A DNA stretch of 64,000 nucleotides from Locusta migratoria (Eukaryota; Arthropoda; Insecta; Orthoptera; Acrididae), in the NCBI GenBank assembly GCA_026315105.1, contig CM048744.1:904995094-905059093 (forward strand), read 5' to 3'. Shown in pieces: positions 20,134 to 29,539 of this stretch (position 1 is its first letter; each line of letters starts with the position of its first letter). The translations under genes were made by a program, and so were the position numbers. The notes below the pieces were generated by a model. That model ran no database searches. It saw only the letters and a program-made list of their open reading frames with translations, and was not told where the DNA came from.

Positions 20134-20384
20134 GTGTTGTGGTCTTCAGTCTGGAGACTGGTTTGATGCAGCTCTCCACAATACCCTATCCTGAGCAAGC
20201 CTGTTCATCTCCACATAAGAACGGCAACCTACATCTGTCTGAATCTGCTTACTGTATCCATCTCTTGGTCTTCCCCTGCGATTTTTCCCCACACACTTCC
20301 CTCCAACGCTAAATTCACAATTCCTTGATGTCTAAGAATGTGTCCTACCAAGCGATCCCTTCTTTTAGTCAAGGTATGCCAGAA
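20134..20384 (-). mobile_element. RTE-like LINE, short 3' end with TSD
   Basis: Only the last 250 bp of the LINE: the complement of the CAGTCTGGAGACTGGTTTGA 3' region through the HILRH and TLTKRRDR coding blocks. Flanked by ATTTGGTT at 20126-20133 and 20385-20392. This is a severely 5'-truncated insertion, as expected of target-primed reverse transcription. Confidence 0.88.
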
Positions 20385-20535
20385 ATTTGGTTAAAATTTC
20401 AAAAAACGTCTGTCTGTGTGTCTGTCACTACTTGTGTAGGTTTATTAAATTATAACCCGCGTTTGATTTTAAATCCCCATTTCACATTATATAGTCTTCT
20501 CACATGTTGGGTTAGCAGGTAACAAAAGCGAGAAC

Positions 20536-20874
20536 ATGAGTGAATGCTTAAGGTCAATTGCTAAAGCAGATTATGCAGCCAGAGGAAAACGAAGAAGGAG
20601 CAGTGAAACATGCGTGATTCGTAATACGACAGGACAAGAGAAGGTCGTTGAAAATCCTAGAAAAAATACCTACCAGGGATTTTCAGAAACCGTAACCAAA
20701 TGCTCTCCGTCAATACACCAATACACTTCAAGCTCTGTTCATTCCGATATTTCAAGAAAATATTCAAGTAATTCAAGGATGGTATATGCGTGGAAAACTA
20801 GAAACTCAGAACTCATTCGAACAACAAATCACAATTGCAAGATTTTTGGTATGACAAGAGCAAAACAATCTTAG
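20536..20874 (+). CDS. hypothetical ORF, possible N-terminal part of the CXC-family gene
   Basis: A 112-codon open frame, MSECLRSIAKADYAARGKRR, basic and Ser/Thr-rich, with no domain I recognise. It lies directly upstream of and on the same strand as the CXC-type pseudogene that begins about 60 bases later, so it could be the start of that element's protein or a neighbouring ORF. The frame has no stops, but the pseudogene immediately downstream is full of them, so it may be open by chance. Confidence 0.25.
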   Translation: MSECLRSIAKADYAARGKRRRSSETCVIRNTTGQEKVVENPRKNTYQGFSETVTKCSPSIHQYTSSSVHSDISRKYSSNSRMVYAWKTRNSELIRTTNHNCKIFGMTRAKQS

Positions 20875-20929
20875 CCTAAAGACGATTCTGAATTACATGG
20901 AGGAGGTATTTTCTTTCGATTGTTAGAAG

Positions 20930-22579
20930 AGTACGTAGGGGCAACTGGGAACTAAGGCTGGGTGCACTGAATGAGTACACTAAATATGTTTTTCTCTTTG
21001 CTATGGAACTCCGCAACTACAGTGCACTGTGTGGGTGGCACATAGCCGAAATGGAAAGATTGCGTGAAACTCATAATGAAATGTGGTTACAATTGAAAAA
21101 TGTCTGGGCTCCGAACAAAAGTGATGTCCCATTCTTTTCCTTAGGAGGAAATGAAACACTTGAGCAGGAAAACAGATTAGAAAAGTTTGCGGGAGTATCA
21201 TAGGGATTACACAAAATGCACAAGCTAGAGCTTGTATCCCTAGAGTATCCCTACGATACTCCCGCAAACACTCCTTGGCAGTTCCTGAGGGGTCGAAGAT
21301 TTGTTGTCGTAGTAAAGAACCAGTGAAAGTTTCAATCCATCACGATGTATCACAGACATCATAAAATCGTTATAAAAAGAATGTTATGGCTGTCGTCAAG
21401 GGTTTCAAAAATTTCATCATTCCCTTTATGCACGAGTAATGATTTGCTTAATATTGTGACAATGACCGTTGCTCCCTCTAAAGTACAACGTGACGTTTGT
21501 ATAATGCCAGAATTAGGTCTGAAAAAACATCAGAACTTCGTACGTGAACGAATTGTTAATGGAACTGTTAATATCTGGGAAGCTCTTCCACAAAACAAAT
21601 TGAAGCTTTTTGGAACTGTGGGGAAGAAAATAAAACTGAAAACAAAACTTGGCGTAGTGGAGCTTAAAGAAGACAAAAAACACTTCAACCGCCATATAGT
21701 TTTATGTCAATCACGTCCGGAAATCAACCTGAAGGTGCACTGCAATGTATGAACTATCTGCTGTTCCACGTTCTATTTTCGCAGTTGATGGAACAATGTA
21801 CTACATACAAGTTAAAAGTAAGCTACTGCACCATTTAGTAAATCTTGCATGTAAAAAGATTCTGAATCAGAGCCAGAAGAAATTACAACTACGGCTAGTT
21901 CAACTCAAGTTGAAGGAAAGAAATATTCAGTCGCAATTGTTGATGGAATGGCACAAACTGAAAGTAGGAAAGGAAACGAAAACTATTTTTGATTTAACAA
22001 TTCACTTCGGCAAAACTATTTTTTCAAGGAATGGGGAGTTTTGTTAGACAATTATCCGAAACATGCAATAAGAGATCGAAGACAAGGTAGTGTTCCTATC
22101 ATGTACAAGATATAATCCAACACAAATATTAAAACTATTCCTTTGAAGAAACGTCTTTATTATGACAGAAACAAGGACAGACTAAATGAGATTTTTAGTA
22201 CAGCTCAAGTGAAAAGCAGCAAGTATACTGGGAAAAACATTGTAGTATCCTATCGGAATCAGGCTCTTGCTACAAACTGATGTGTCAAAGTTCTAGTAAC
22301 AACACAAAAAATAATACTACATGCACTCTTCGCAAGTGTAAATGGAGCAGAAACTGTAAAAATATTTTCTCCTGATACTGATGTCGTAGTGCTAGCGACG
22401 ATTTTCTACCATCATCTCCCACAGGATACGTGGTTTGTTGTTTCAGGAGCTAAGACACTGTTCGTGTGGTATACCAAGCTATAAATCACATGTGAACTGA
22501 TGCTCTGATTGGATTGTATTCTCTCTCAGGGACTAATGCCACCGGATCATTTTATGGTAAAACTAAATCAAGTTTTAAT
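20930..22579 (+). pseudogene. multi-copy CXC-type element protein, N-terminal part (split by PLE)
   Basis: Broken frames read in order: GATGNWELRLGALNEYTKYV, then ALCGWHIAEMERL, SDVPFFSLGGNETLEQENR, GSIIGITQNAQARA, a block RERIVNGTVNIWEALPQNKL with EDKKHFNRHIVL, YELSAVPRSIFAVDGT, then ETVKIFSPDTDVVVLATIF (about 22355-22405) and, after a frameshift, YSLSGTNATGSFYGKTKS. This order, ending in a PDTDVxVL motif and an L.G...TGSF.GK motif, is that of a large family of intron-poor multi-copy proteins found in many invertebrates, usually unnamed and probably mobile. PDTDVVVL looks like an acidic nuclease-type motif (inference). The gene continues at 23937 beyond an inserted PLE. Confidence 0.7.
21185..21269. 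repeat. short snap-back inverted duplication
   Basis: GTTTGCGGGAGTATC plus eight further bases (21185-21207) recur as inverse complement at 21247-21269 with one mismatch, separated by 39 bases. It lies inside the pseudogene, immediately after the LEQENR block. The second arm does not fit the protein family, so it looks like a local template-switch mutation. Confidence 0.85.
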
Positions 22580-23930
22580 TTTAATGTTTTAATGAAACTC
22601 CAGCTCCAGTTGCATTTATTGGTGCTCTATTTAAGCCCACACTACCGGTTTCGGCCTCTATGTTAGGCCATTTTCAAGTGTGACAGACCTGCATATAATG
22701 TGTAACAATAAGTTTACAAGAATTACATGGTACAAGACAGAATGTTATATATGTAAAAAGGTACTGTACATAAGCAGAAGGAAACTTACGTTATGCCATA
22801 GAGAAGGCAACGTCAAGTGATTACAACAATAGAACTCAGAGAATTTAAAACTTTTGTTGCCCAATGGCGACATGAGAAAAATGGGCGTGTCGTATTTAAA
22901 ATGCCAAAACATTATCATCGGCATATTCTGATGTGTTCTGATATAAACATTACATCATTGCAAGCATGAAATTCTAAACATTAGTTGATAAAATGTAAAG
23001 GTCAATAGTAAAATATTATAACTGTCAGTTAGGATACAAAACGGAACATATAGCGGCCAATGAGGCTATGTGAAAAGTGGGCGTGTCATCAATTTAAAAT
23101 TTTGATACAGGAAGTATAATAATTTAGCTTAAGGCCAATTGTATTCAATTTAGTTTACATTAAAGTTGGATGTATTGTTTAAATAAGGTACAAAAATTCT
23201 TAGGATGCGTCCAAGCCGATAGTTGAGGGGCGGCCTCTAGCGAGCGAAATTTGAACGCTGGTGTGGGCTCTAGAGCTGTTTGGACGCATCGTTGATTGCT
23301 TACATTGTACTGTTTACAAACAGTAGTAATTTTTTAAAAACAGCCACGAACTTGCGGAGCATTTTTAAAAAATTTTGTCAATTACTGGGCGGCAGATATC
23401 TAAGAAATTAGTATTTTTTAAAGTGCATTTCTCGTTAAGCGAGTCTTTCTTGGACTTTTTTAGGTGAGTGTACATAGTAACCTCTTCATAAAAATCCATG
23501 AAATAGCCTTTCCTCATTGTATGGAGTATTGTCAAGTTGTTTTCGATACTGTCTACCTTGTAACTGTTGCGTATAAGGTGAGCAGCGAAGGTGGATTTGC
23601 TTTCAGCGTTTTTCCGGCCGAGTTCTGTGTGTTCCTTGTAACGCGTTTTGAAGTTGCGTCCTGTTTGCCCGATGTAGTATGCATTACAGTCGGAGCAGTG
23701 AATTTTGTATATGCCACCGTTTTGATATATGTCCTGCGTTGTATTTATGTCATGTATTAAAAGACGCAGAAGTGAGGGTTGTGATTTGTACGCAATTTGC
23801 ACGTTACAATTTTTAAACAAATTACTTAGTTTATACGAGACCTGACCACTGAAGGGTAATGAAACAAAGTGTTTCTTACCCGGTTCCATATTTTGGCTCA
23901 CTTGGTTTTTGTTGGATTTGGCCACGTTTC
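22580..23930 (-). mobile_element. Penelope-like element, 5'-truncated, inserted in the CXC gene
   Basis: Minus-strand PLE consisting of the RT-endonuclease linker, the GIY-YIG endonuclease and a long 3' region with the ACTACCGGTTTCGGCCTCTA and CCATTTTCAAG motifs (complement) near 22645-22680. TTTAAT occurs at 22574-22579 and again at 23931-23936. Treating it as a 6-bp duplication and removing the element rejoins the host gene in frame: GKTKSSFN is followed by TFMEADET. It is a different lineage from the PLE at 1830-4430. Confidence 0.82.
23365..23925 (-). CDS. PLE GIY-YIG endonuclease domain ORF
   Basis: Open frame of 186 residues. VSLPFSGQVSYKLSNLF is the linker after RT; GGIYKIHCSDCNAYYIGQTG is the GIY-YIG core, with GIY, paired Cys residues, YIG, and the downstream Arg and KTRYKEH. 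SKSTFAAHLIRNSY and the Glu-bearing YEEVTMYTHLKKS follow. The domain nicks target DNA for insertion in Penelope elements. The catalytic Tyr, Arg and Glu positions are preserved, so this domain has decayed little, but the reverse transcriptase is missing and the copy cannot move on its own. The first Met is internal. Confidence 0.85.
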   Translation of the reverse strand: MAKSNKNQVSQNMEPGKKHFVSLPFSGQVSYKLSNLFKNCNVQIAYKSQPSLLRLLIHDINTTQDIYQNGGIYKIHCSDCNAYYIGQTGRNFKTRYKEHTELGRKNAESKSTFAAHLIRNSYKVDSIENNLTILHTMRKGYFMDFYEEVTMYTHLKKSKKDSLNEKCTLKNTNFLDICRPVIDKIF

Positions 23931-23936
23931 TTTAAT

Positions 23937-24475
23937 ACATTTATGGAAGCTGATGAGACAGTTCTTGACGCTTTGTCATCAATGGGGAAAAGAAGATTTT
24001 AATGAAGAAACAATCCGAGTTCTGGAAAATGATATCCTCAAGATGATATCCCTGAAAGAACTGAGATGATAGTTTTTTTACCATAAAGCAAGTCGATTGA
24101 TCATGCATGCCTCCACATAATAAAGAGCATATCTTCAAGTCTTAATATGGCAGAACGCACATATTGCCAATCCTTATCTACCTGCAGTTACTGAGTGGGG
24201 TTGGACTGTTAATGAGAAAGGGGAGCTACAGCCAGTAAAGTGTGATATTCCTTATGGACCTGAGAAACTCTCAGTCGTCGAATGCTCATGTGGTCCATCA
24301 AAATGTGTTGCACCGTGCAAATGTGCATTAAGTAAACTTCCTTGCAGAGCCATGTGTTCCTGTTCTGCTGATCCACAAAAGTGCTGTACTGTAAGCGAAG
24401 AAAAAGATAATTATGAACTATCAAATGGAACAGATATCTGTGATGATTCTGCTATTAATGATGATGGCGATGAAC
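23937..24475 (+). pseudogene. CXC-type element protein, C-terminal part with tesmin/TSO1-like cysteine cluster
   Basis: Continuation of 20930-22579. It opens with TFMEADETVLDALSSMG and then, after frame breaks, LPAVTEWGWTVNEKGELQPV and a cysteine-rich end, VECSCGPSKCVAPCKCALSK followed by LPCRAMCSCSADPQKCC (about 24275-24390). The C.CG..KC...C.C....L.C...C spacing is that of one CXC repeat of tesmin/TSO1-like zinc-binding DNA-binding domains. In this protein family the cluster is the C-terminus, so the gene is covered nearly end to end. A SINE-B begins a few bases after the coding remnant. Confidence 0.7.
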
Positions 24476-24486
24476 TTCAATTATGG

Positions 24487-24750
24487 TATAATAATAATGT
24501 CGTGTGGCTCATTGGCCTGGTGCAAGTCTTTCAATTAGACGCCACTTCGACGACTTGCGTGTCCCTAGCCTACCCCAGTTATCCAACCGGGGAATTCGAA
24601 CAACGTGTCGTTCCTCGCGACTCTTCACATCGTTGAGAGGTGAAGGATGGTTGAAGTGCAGACTGAAGAAATCCGAGGTTCGACCGGGTTTCGAACCCGC
24701 AACCCTTCGGTTTCCAGTCGAACGCTTTACGCCAAGACCACCGGGCCCGA
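24487..24750 (-). mobile_element. SINE-B, second copy
   Basis: Minus-strand copy: head GTCGGGCCCGGTGGTCTTGG, B box GCGGGTTCGAAACCCGGTCG, ACTTGCACCAGGCCAATGAG and an ATTATTATT tail. Near-duplications of 12 bp (10 equal) lie at 24475-24486 and 24751-24762. It is closely alignable to 13833-14122 over its full length. Confidence 0.9.
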
Positions 24751-24762
24751 CTTCAGATATGG

Positions 24763-25019
24763 TTATGAAATATGAAGAATAAACTAAGAAGGAGAACTAG
24801 GATTGTGGAAGCGCTCTGGAGACTAACTGTGCATTAACTCCAGAAGAAGAGTATCTTTTTATTTTTCAGCAAGTGAATGTAATAATAAAACACAAGACAT
24901 GCCCGTTAGAAATATTTCTGAAGTGTCACAATCGGGGAGGGGAGCTGATTATAAATGACGCACCTTCCAGCATATGTTTATCGGCCTTGATAGGGATGAC
25001 GCGATGCTGTAACACTTGA
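24763..25019. other. unassigned DNA
   Basis: No recognised repeat or ORF. May be 3' flank of the CXC-type element. Confidence 0.4.
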
Positions 25020-26040
25020 GCGTGCTTTGCACATATTCACGTCGACAGTCTGAAGTATCCTCCACAATCCACCGTAAGGTGCCTATATACCTCCGTACGA
25101 GCCCTAATTTATCTTATCTTTTCTTTGGGATCACTACGCGAAATGTAAGTAGGTGGCAACAAGATCGTACTACACCCGACTTCAAATTCCGACCCTCTAA
25201 ATTTCATCAACAGAAATTCACAAAATGAATGTCTTCCCTCCAGCGATCCCCAATTGAGTTGCCGGAACATTTCCGTGACACTTGCGCATTGGTCGAACCT
25301 ACCAGTAACAAACCTAGATGCTCGCCTCTGAACTGCTTCTATGTCTTCCTTTTAACTGATCTGCTGCGGGTCCCAAACACTTGAGCAATACTCAAGACAT
25401 GGTCGTACAAGCGTTTTATACGCGGTCTCCTTTAAAGATGAAGTATATCTTCCCAAAATTGTCCCAATAAATCGAAGTCGGCTGTCCGCCTTACTCACAA
25501 CTGTCCTTACATGTTCATTCCACTTCATATCGCTCTCCAATGTTACGCCTAGATATTTGAACGACGCGACAGCATCAAGAAGGTCGCTACTAATGTTGTA
25601 TTCGAACATTATGGGATTGTTTTACCTACTTATGCGCACCTCCTTACATTTTTCTACATTGAGAGCTAGCTGCTATTCTTCGCACCAACTAGAAATTTTG
25701 TCCAAGTCATCCTGTATGCTATTACAGTCAGTTACAGACGACACCCTCCCATACACCACAGCATTATTAGCAAACAACCGCAAATTACAACTTACTCTGT
25801 CCATCAGACCATTTATATAGATAGAAAATAATAGCGGTCCTATCACATTCCCCTGGGGCACGCCTGACAATACACTCGTCTCTGATGAACACACACCGTG
25901 AACAACGTATTGTGTTCGATTACTTAGGAAGTATTCCAGCCAGTCAAAGATCTGTAAACCTATTCCATAAGTTCGTATCTTCGTTATTTCTGGAAGAAGT
26001 GTCAGATCACGACTGACGCGGTAAACATAAATCAAACTGC
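25020..26040 (-). mobile_element. CR1/L2-like LINE, 5'-truncated (copy 1)
   Basis: Minus-strand non-LTR retrotransposon encoding the second half of a reverse transcriptase: IFDWLEYFLSNRTQYV, GVPQGNVIGPLLFSIYINGL, the catalytic region, SFKYLGVTLESDMKWNEHV and LEYCSSVWDPQQIS. The usual xADD at the active site reads FANN here, so the catalytic Asp pair is lost. The 3' untranslated part keeps CCACCGTAAGGTGC. The clade call rests on GVPQGSxxGPLLF, the C-terminal SVWDP motif and the lack of RNase H. Confidence 0.85.
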
Positions 26041-27699
26041 GACTCCCTCGTCATGCATTGGGCTTTCCACAACGGTCCTAAGATACCCAACAGTGCTATC
26101 TCTTGGCCTGTTTGGAGTCGTCATTGCTTTCAATAAGAGCCGACATCATTTCATGCAAGTGTGCCAATTTAACCTCTGTAATTATCTAGCCACTTATTAT
26201 TTAGGATGTTACAGGAAAAATGGAAAATTTTGTAGGAGGTGGTAGAATCGACTAATTGCACTAAAATTCCGAACAATGTGTCCAATTTTCTGTGTGTACA
26301 GAGATACAGCTTGTGACATTACAGATACAGGGGGGGGGGGGGGAGCTCATTGTTTCCATGAGAAAGACGGGTTTTGTCAAGCTGTTGTGTTCCCCAGGCG
26401 GACGGTCAACAGTTTTTGCCTAGGGAATGGAATACCGGTAATTAGGATTTACCTAATCTCCTCGGAAACAGAAAACGGCGGTCTTGGCTGAGCGAGGGCG
26501 GTTCTCCAAGATTGCAACTGAAATACAATATAGCCACACACATTATTCTAAAAATCCATATAAAATGAATCATATGGTAAATATAATTATATGAATGCAT
26601 TCAGGACACTTGTGAAAATCAAACGCCGTAATTACAATTTCAATATCCCTAACAGATAAAAATCCGATAAATTTCAATACTACGTAGTGTTTATTAGTAA
26701 CAGATTAAGAAACAAATGGGCAGCATTGCACCACGCTACCTATCTTAAAAGACGCACCACGTTATTTCCGTATTCTTTGAATAAGCTTTGTGTTACTCTC
26801 TTGTTCTGCTTTTCGTTGAGGTAGTAATATTCTTGTGTCAGAACATAGATTCCACCACAGAAACACAAAACATGAACCCAGCAAAGCGCATTACATTTAT
26901 ATACGTATTTTATTATATTTAATATTATTCTTAGTAATGTTCGTTTTATGTTGTAGACTGCCACATAAATATTTCATGGCCAATTAAAAATAGTATATAT
27001 ACAGCAGATAATTTATACACAAACAATTATATGTAATTGTGGACAAGAACTGAATGTATTTGCATAAAAAGCAATGATAAATTAAATAATAAATGTGTAA
27101 CTATATTTCGACGGCGGCAGTATATTTGAACAGTGACACGCCGCGCTTAATAGCTATTTGAGCAAATACCTTCAGTCTCAACCAATTTTAGTATTGTTAA
27201 ATATGAATTTGTTTGTTAAATGTAAAGAAAATTTGTAGGGTGGTGGTCAACATTTAATTCTGTGATATTCCAATGTATAACATTTTGGAAGGGAACTTGT
27301 ATTTTAAAGATGAGACGTTAGGATGCGCGGAAGGATACAATTTTGGAAGCAGAAAGAGCACGCTTTCGAACGCTTGGGAAGGGACTCGTAACTTGGACGT
27401 GGTGGTGAAAGGCTGTGACGTTGGGCGGTGAGAAATCAGCAGTTGTGTACTCGTGTGATGACAAACTGAGTTTTATAACAAATACTGTAATAAATCGCGG
27501 AACAATTTGGAACTGCAATGTAATTCATTAATTTACGAGTGATTACTCGGAACTTTTACTCTTCGAGTGCGTGTGATATTCATTGTGCCTCTCATGAACA
27601 ATAGTTGGGGAAATATTCAGTTATTTACCGGTGTATAAAGTAGGACCATATCCGCATTTTTATGTCCAAAAATAGTAATAAACGACACTTATAAAGAAT
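26041..27699. other. unassigned, mostly AT-rich DNA
   Basis: No credible ORF or repeat family. A run of 14 G lies near 26330-26343. Base composition is more balanced and CpG-containing around 27300-27480 without a recognisable product. Confidence 0.45.
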
Positions 27700-28360
27700 T
27701 ATTTCGCGAGTGAATCACTTCTTTATTTTTTGCGATCCATTGCATCGTTCTTCAGACCGCTGTATGTTGTACCTTCCATCAAATCATCCAGTATCTGAAA
27801 TATCCTTTTTACTTCTACATAACCATCTAAAACGGTTTTTTATCAATCCGTCATTCTTTCTTAATACGCCGGCCGCGGTGGCCGCGGGAACTGAGGCGCT
27901 CCAGTCACGGTCTGCACGGCCCCTACGGTCGGGGATTCGAATCCCCCCTCGGGCATGGATATTTGTGCCGTCCTTGTTCGTAAATAGTTCATAAGTAGTT
28001 TGTAAGTTTAGGAACTGAGGACCCCGTAGTTAAGTCCCATAAGCTTAAAAAACATTTGAACATTTTTCTTAATATATGCCGATTCCAAATTCTTTTTCTT
28101 CTTTTTGTTACATGTAGTTATTGTCTTTTCCCTCCCTCTCTGTCCATCCAACTTATTCTTTCCATCTTCCGCCAAACCTCCACCTTGCTCTGTCTTTCTT
28201 CCTCAAAGTCTATGTTTCAGCACCATACAGAAGGACACACCATACGAAATCTTTTATGAATCTTTTCCTCAGTTCTCTGTCCAGACTGTTGCAGAAAATT
28301 CTTCTTCCTTCTTACCCCGAATTCTTTACATACGCTCCCTGTCACCTTTCATGTCCTCTT
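27700..28360 (-). mobile_element. LINE C-terminal fragment, second RTE-like family
   Basis: Minus-strand translation across frames gives VWCVLLYGAET, then a block with WRKMERISWMDR and, beyond an inserted SINE, YFQILDDLMEGTTYSGLKND near the end. These are the equivalents of YGSETW, RRMLKIRWVDR and the extreme C-terminus in the RTE-like LINEs, but the wording differs enough that this is another family. No RT core remains. SINE-A interrupts it at 27867-28064. Confidence 0.6.
27867..28064 (+). mobile_element. SINE-A nested in LINE, perfect TSD
   Basis: Full-length copy with head GCCGGCCGCGGTGGCCGCGG and B box GGGGATTCGAATCCCCCCTC. Duplications TTTCTTAATA lie at 27857-27866 and 28065-28074. Confidence 0.94.
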
Positions 28361-28663
28361 TCGACCATTTATTTCCTGAACTTTTTTCGGTGTGTTTTTA
28401 TTTAAATGTGCATTTTATTTATGATGTTTCTGAAGTGATCTCAGTTTTTTGTGTTGTCCTCTGCGAGTCTCAGTTCTTTAACTTCTTCTACTGTTTCGGT
28501 TATCCATTTTGTCTGGTTTGAGCTGCCACATAAGACTCTTCTTGCTCATCCTACTGGTGTGTCTGTAAAACTTAATTTATTTTTGTCTGTGTGCCTTCAA
28601 ATCTCTCTTGATGGTCTCTTTATCCAAATTTATTCACGAAAAATTGACCCGAATATTTTCCTT
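28361..28663. other. unassigned T-rich DNA, probably LINE flank
   Basis: Pyrimidine-rich on this strand. It may be the upstream part of the LINE remnant at 27700-28360 but shows no readable motif. Confidence 0.35.
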
Positions 28664-28822
28664 AGCCCCGCGCGAGTAGCCGTGCGGTCTTGAGCGTCAC
28701 TTTACAGGTCACGCGGTCGCTCGCGTCGAAGGTTCAAGTCCTCCCTCGGGCGTGGGTGTGTATTTTGTCCTTAGTATAAGTAAGTTTCAGTAGTTTGGGT
28801 CCATAGAATTACAAACATTTCA
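28664..28822 (+). mobile_element. SINE-A variant
   Basis: AGCCCCGCGCGAGTAGCCGT head, B box GAAGGTTCAAGTCCTCCCTC, GGGCGTGGGTGTGTATTTTG and AGTATAAGTAAGT, ending ACAAACATTTCAAT. It belongs to the GGTTCAAGTCC-type subfamily and has a shortened body. Confidence 0.85.
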
Positions 28823-29539
28823 ATATATTTATTTTTCTTAAGATTTCCATTTCCTGCTTTACAATTTTATTTTCAAATGATCATACCTCACTGTTTTTTC
28901 TTAAGCGTATAGTGTTACGGGTAGAACTATTGTTCCGTATGTCTGTGTCTTAGTTTTGTGCTGACTGAATTAGGATACTTTTTATACTGTTTCCTAGTTA
29001 ACATGTATGTTACTAAGATATATGAAATGTGTAACGTGTCCCTTTTCCGTACCATGTACTGAGCTTTTACATTGTAGATCTGTTTTCTCTGAGATTCTTG
29101 AGGCTTCACCTGTGCAAGTCCTGCAGTGTGAAATCTGATAATGGATTTCCTGAACGTTCTTATTGCAGGTGGCGTAGCTGGCGGCTTGGAGGTAAAAAAA
29201 ATTCATAATCAATATTTCACATATTTATTGACGAATTTAAAACCTTAAATTCCTGTAAAAATCTTCTCGTTAGTAAGTAAAATACAATGTTTTAATGTCA
29301 ATAAGTCAAGTACTATAATTCGAAACTGTGTCTGTCTTCAAATATTCCAATTTTGCTGAACCATTACGCGAAAATGATTACACGGAGCAAACAATCTTCA
29401 CATACAACTGGGAACTTTTACGAAACTTTCTCTCACTGAGAACCGCCTACAAAATAATGGGTGAAAAGCAGTTTATGACTTACTATAATTTCACTGTTGA
29501 TGCTGTCAATCTTCGGCATCTGCACGTTTTTTAACTGCT
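28823..29539. other. mostly unassigned DNA holding one candidate exon
   Basis: Outside 29141-29191 nothing was recognised. A 68-codon ORF at 29328-29534 has no known motif. Confidence 0.4.
29141..29191 (+). CDS. candidate first coding exon, mitochondrial-carrier-like
   Basis: ATG with A at -3 and G at +4 opens MDFLNVLIAGGVAGGLE and is followed at once by a GTAAAA splice donor (29192). An in-frame TGA lies just upstream at 29129-29131. A hydrophobic start leading into AGGVAGG(L/I)E is how the first helix of several SLC25 mitochondrial carriers begins, most like the citrate carrier group, where the PTE/PxD signature would come in the next exon. No second exon was found downstream within the window, so the match rests on 17 residues and could be chance. 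Confidence 0.3.

Noticed and set aside
27300..27540. Possible host exon or LTR with an AATAAA-like signal
   Set aside because: No frame with a known domain and no repeat partner in the window; insufficient support.
28105..28521. 138-codon Phe/Ser-rich ORF on the plus strand
   Set aside because: It is antisense to a LINE C-terminal remnant, and the pyrimidine-rich strand explains its composition.
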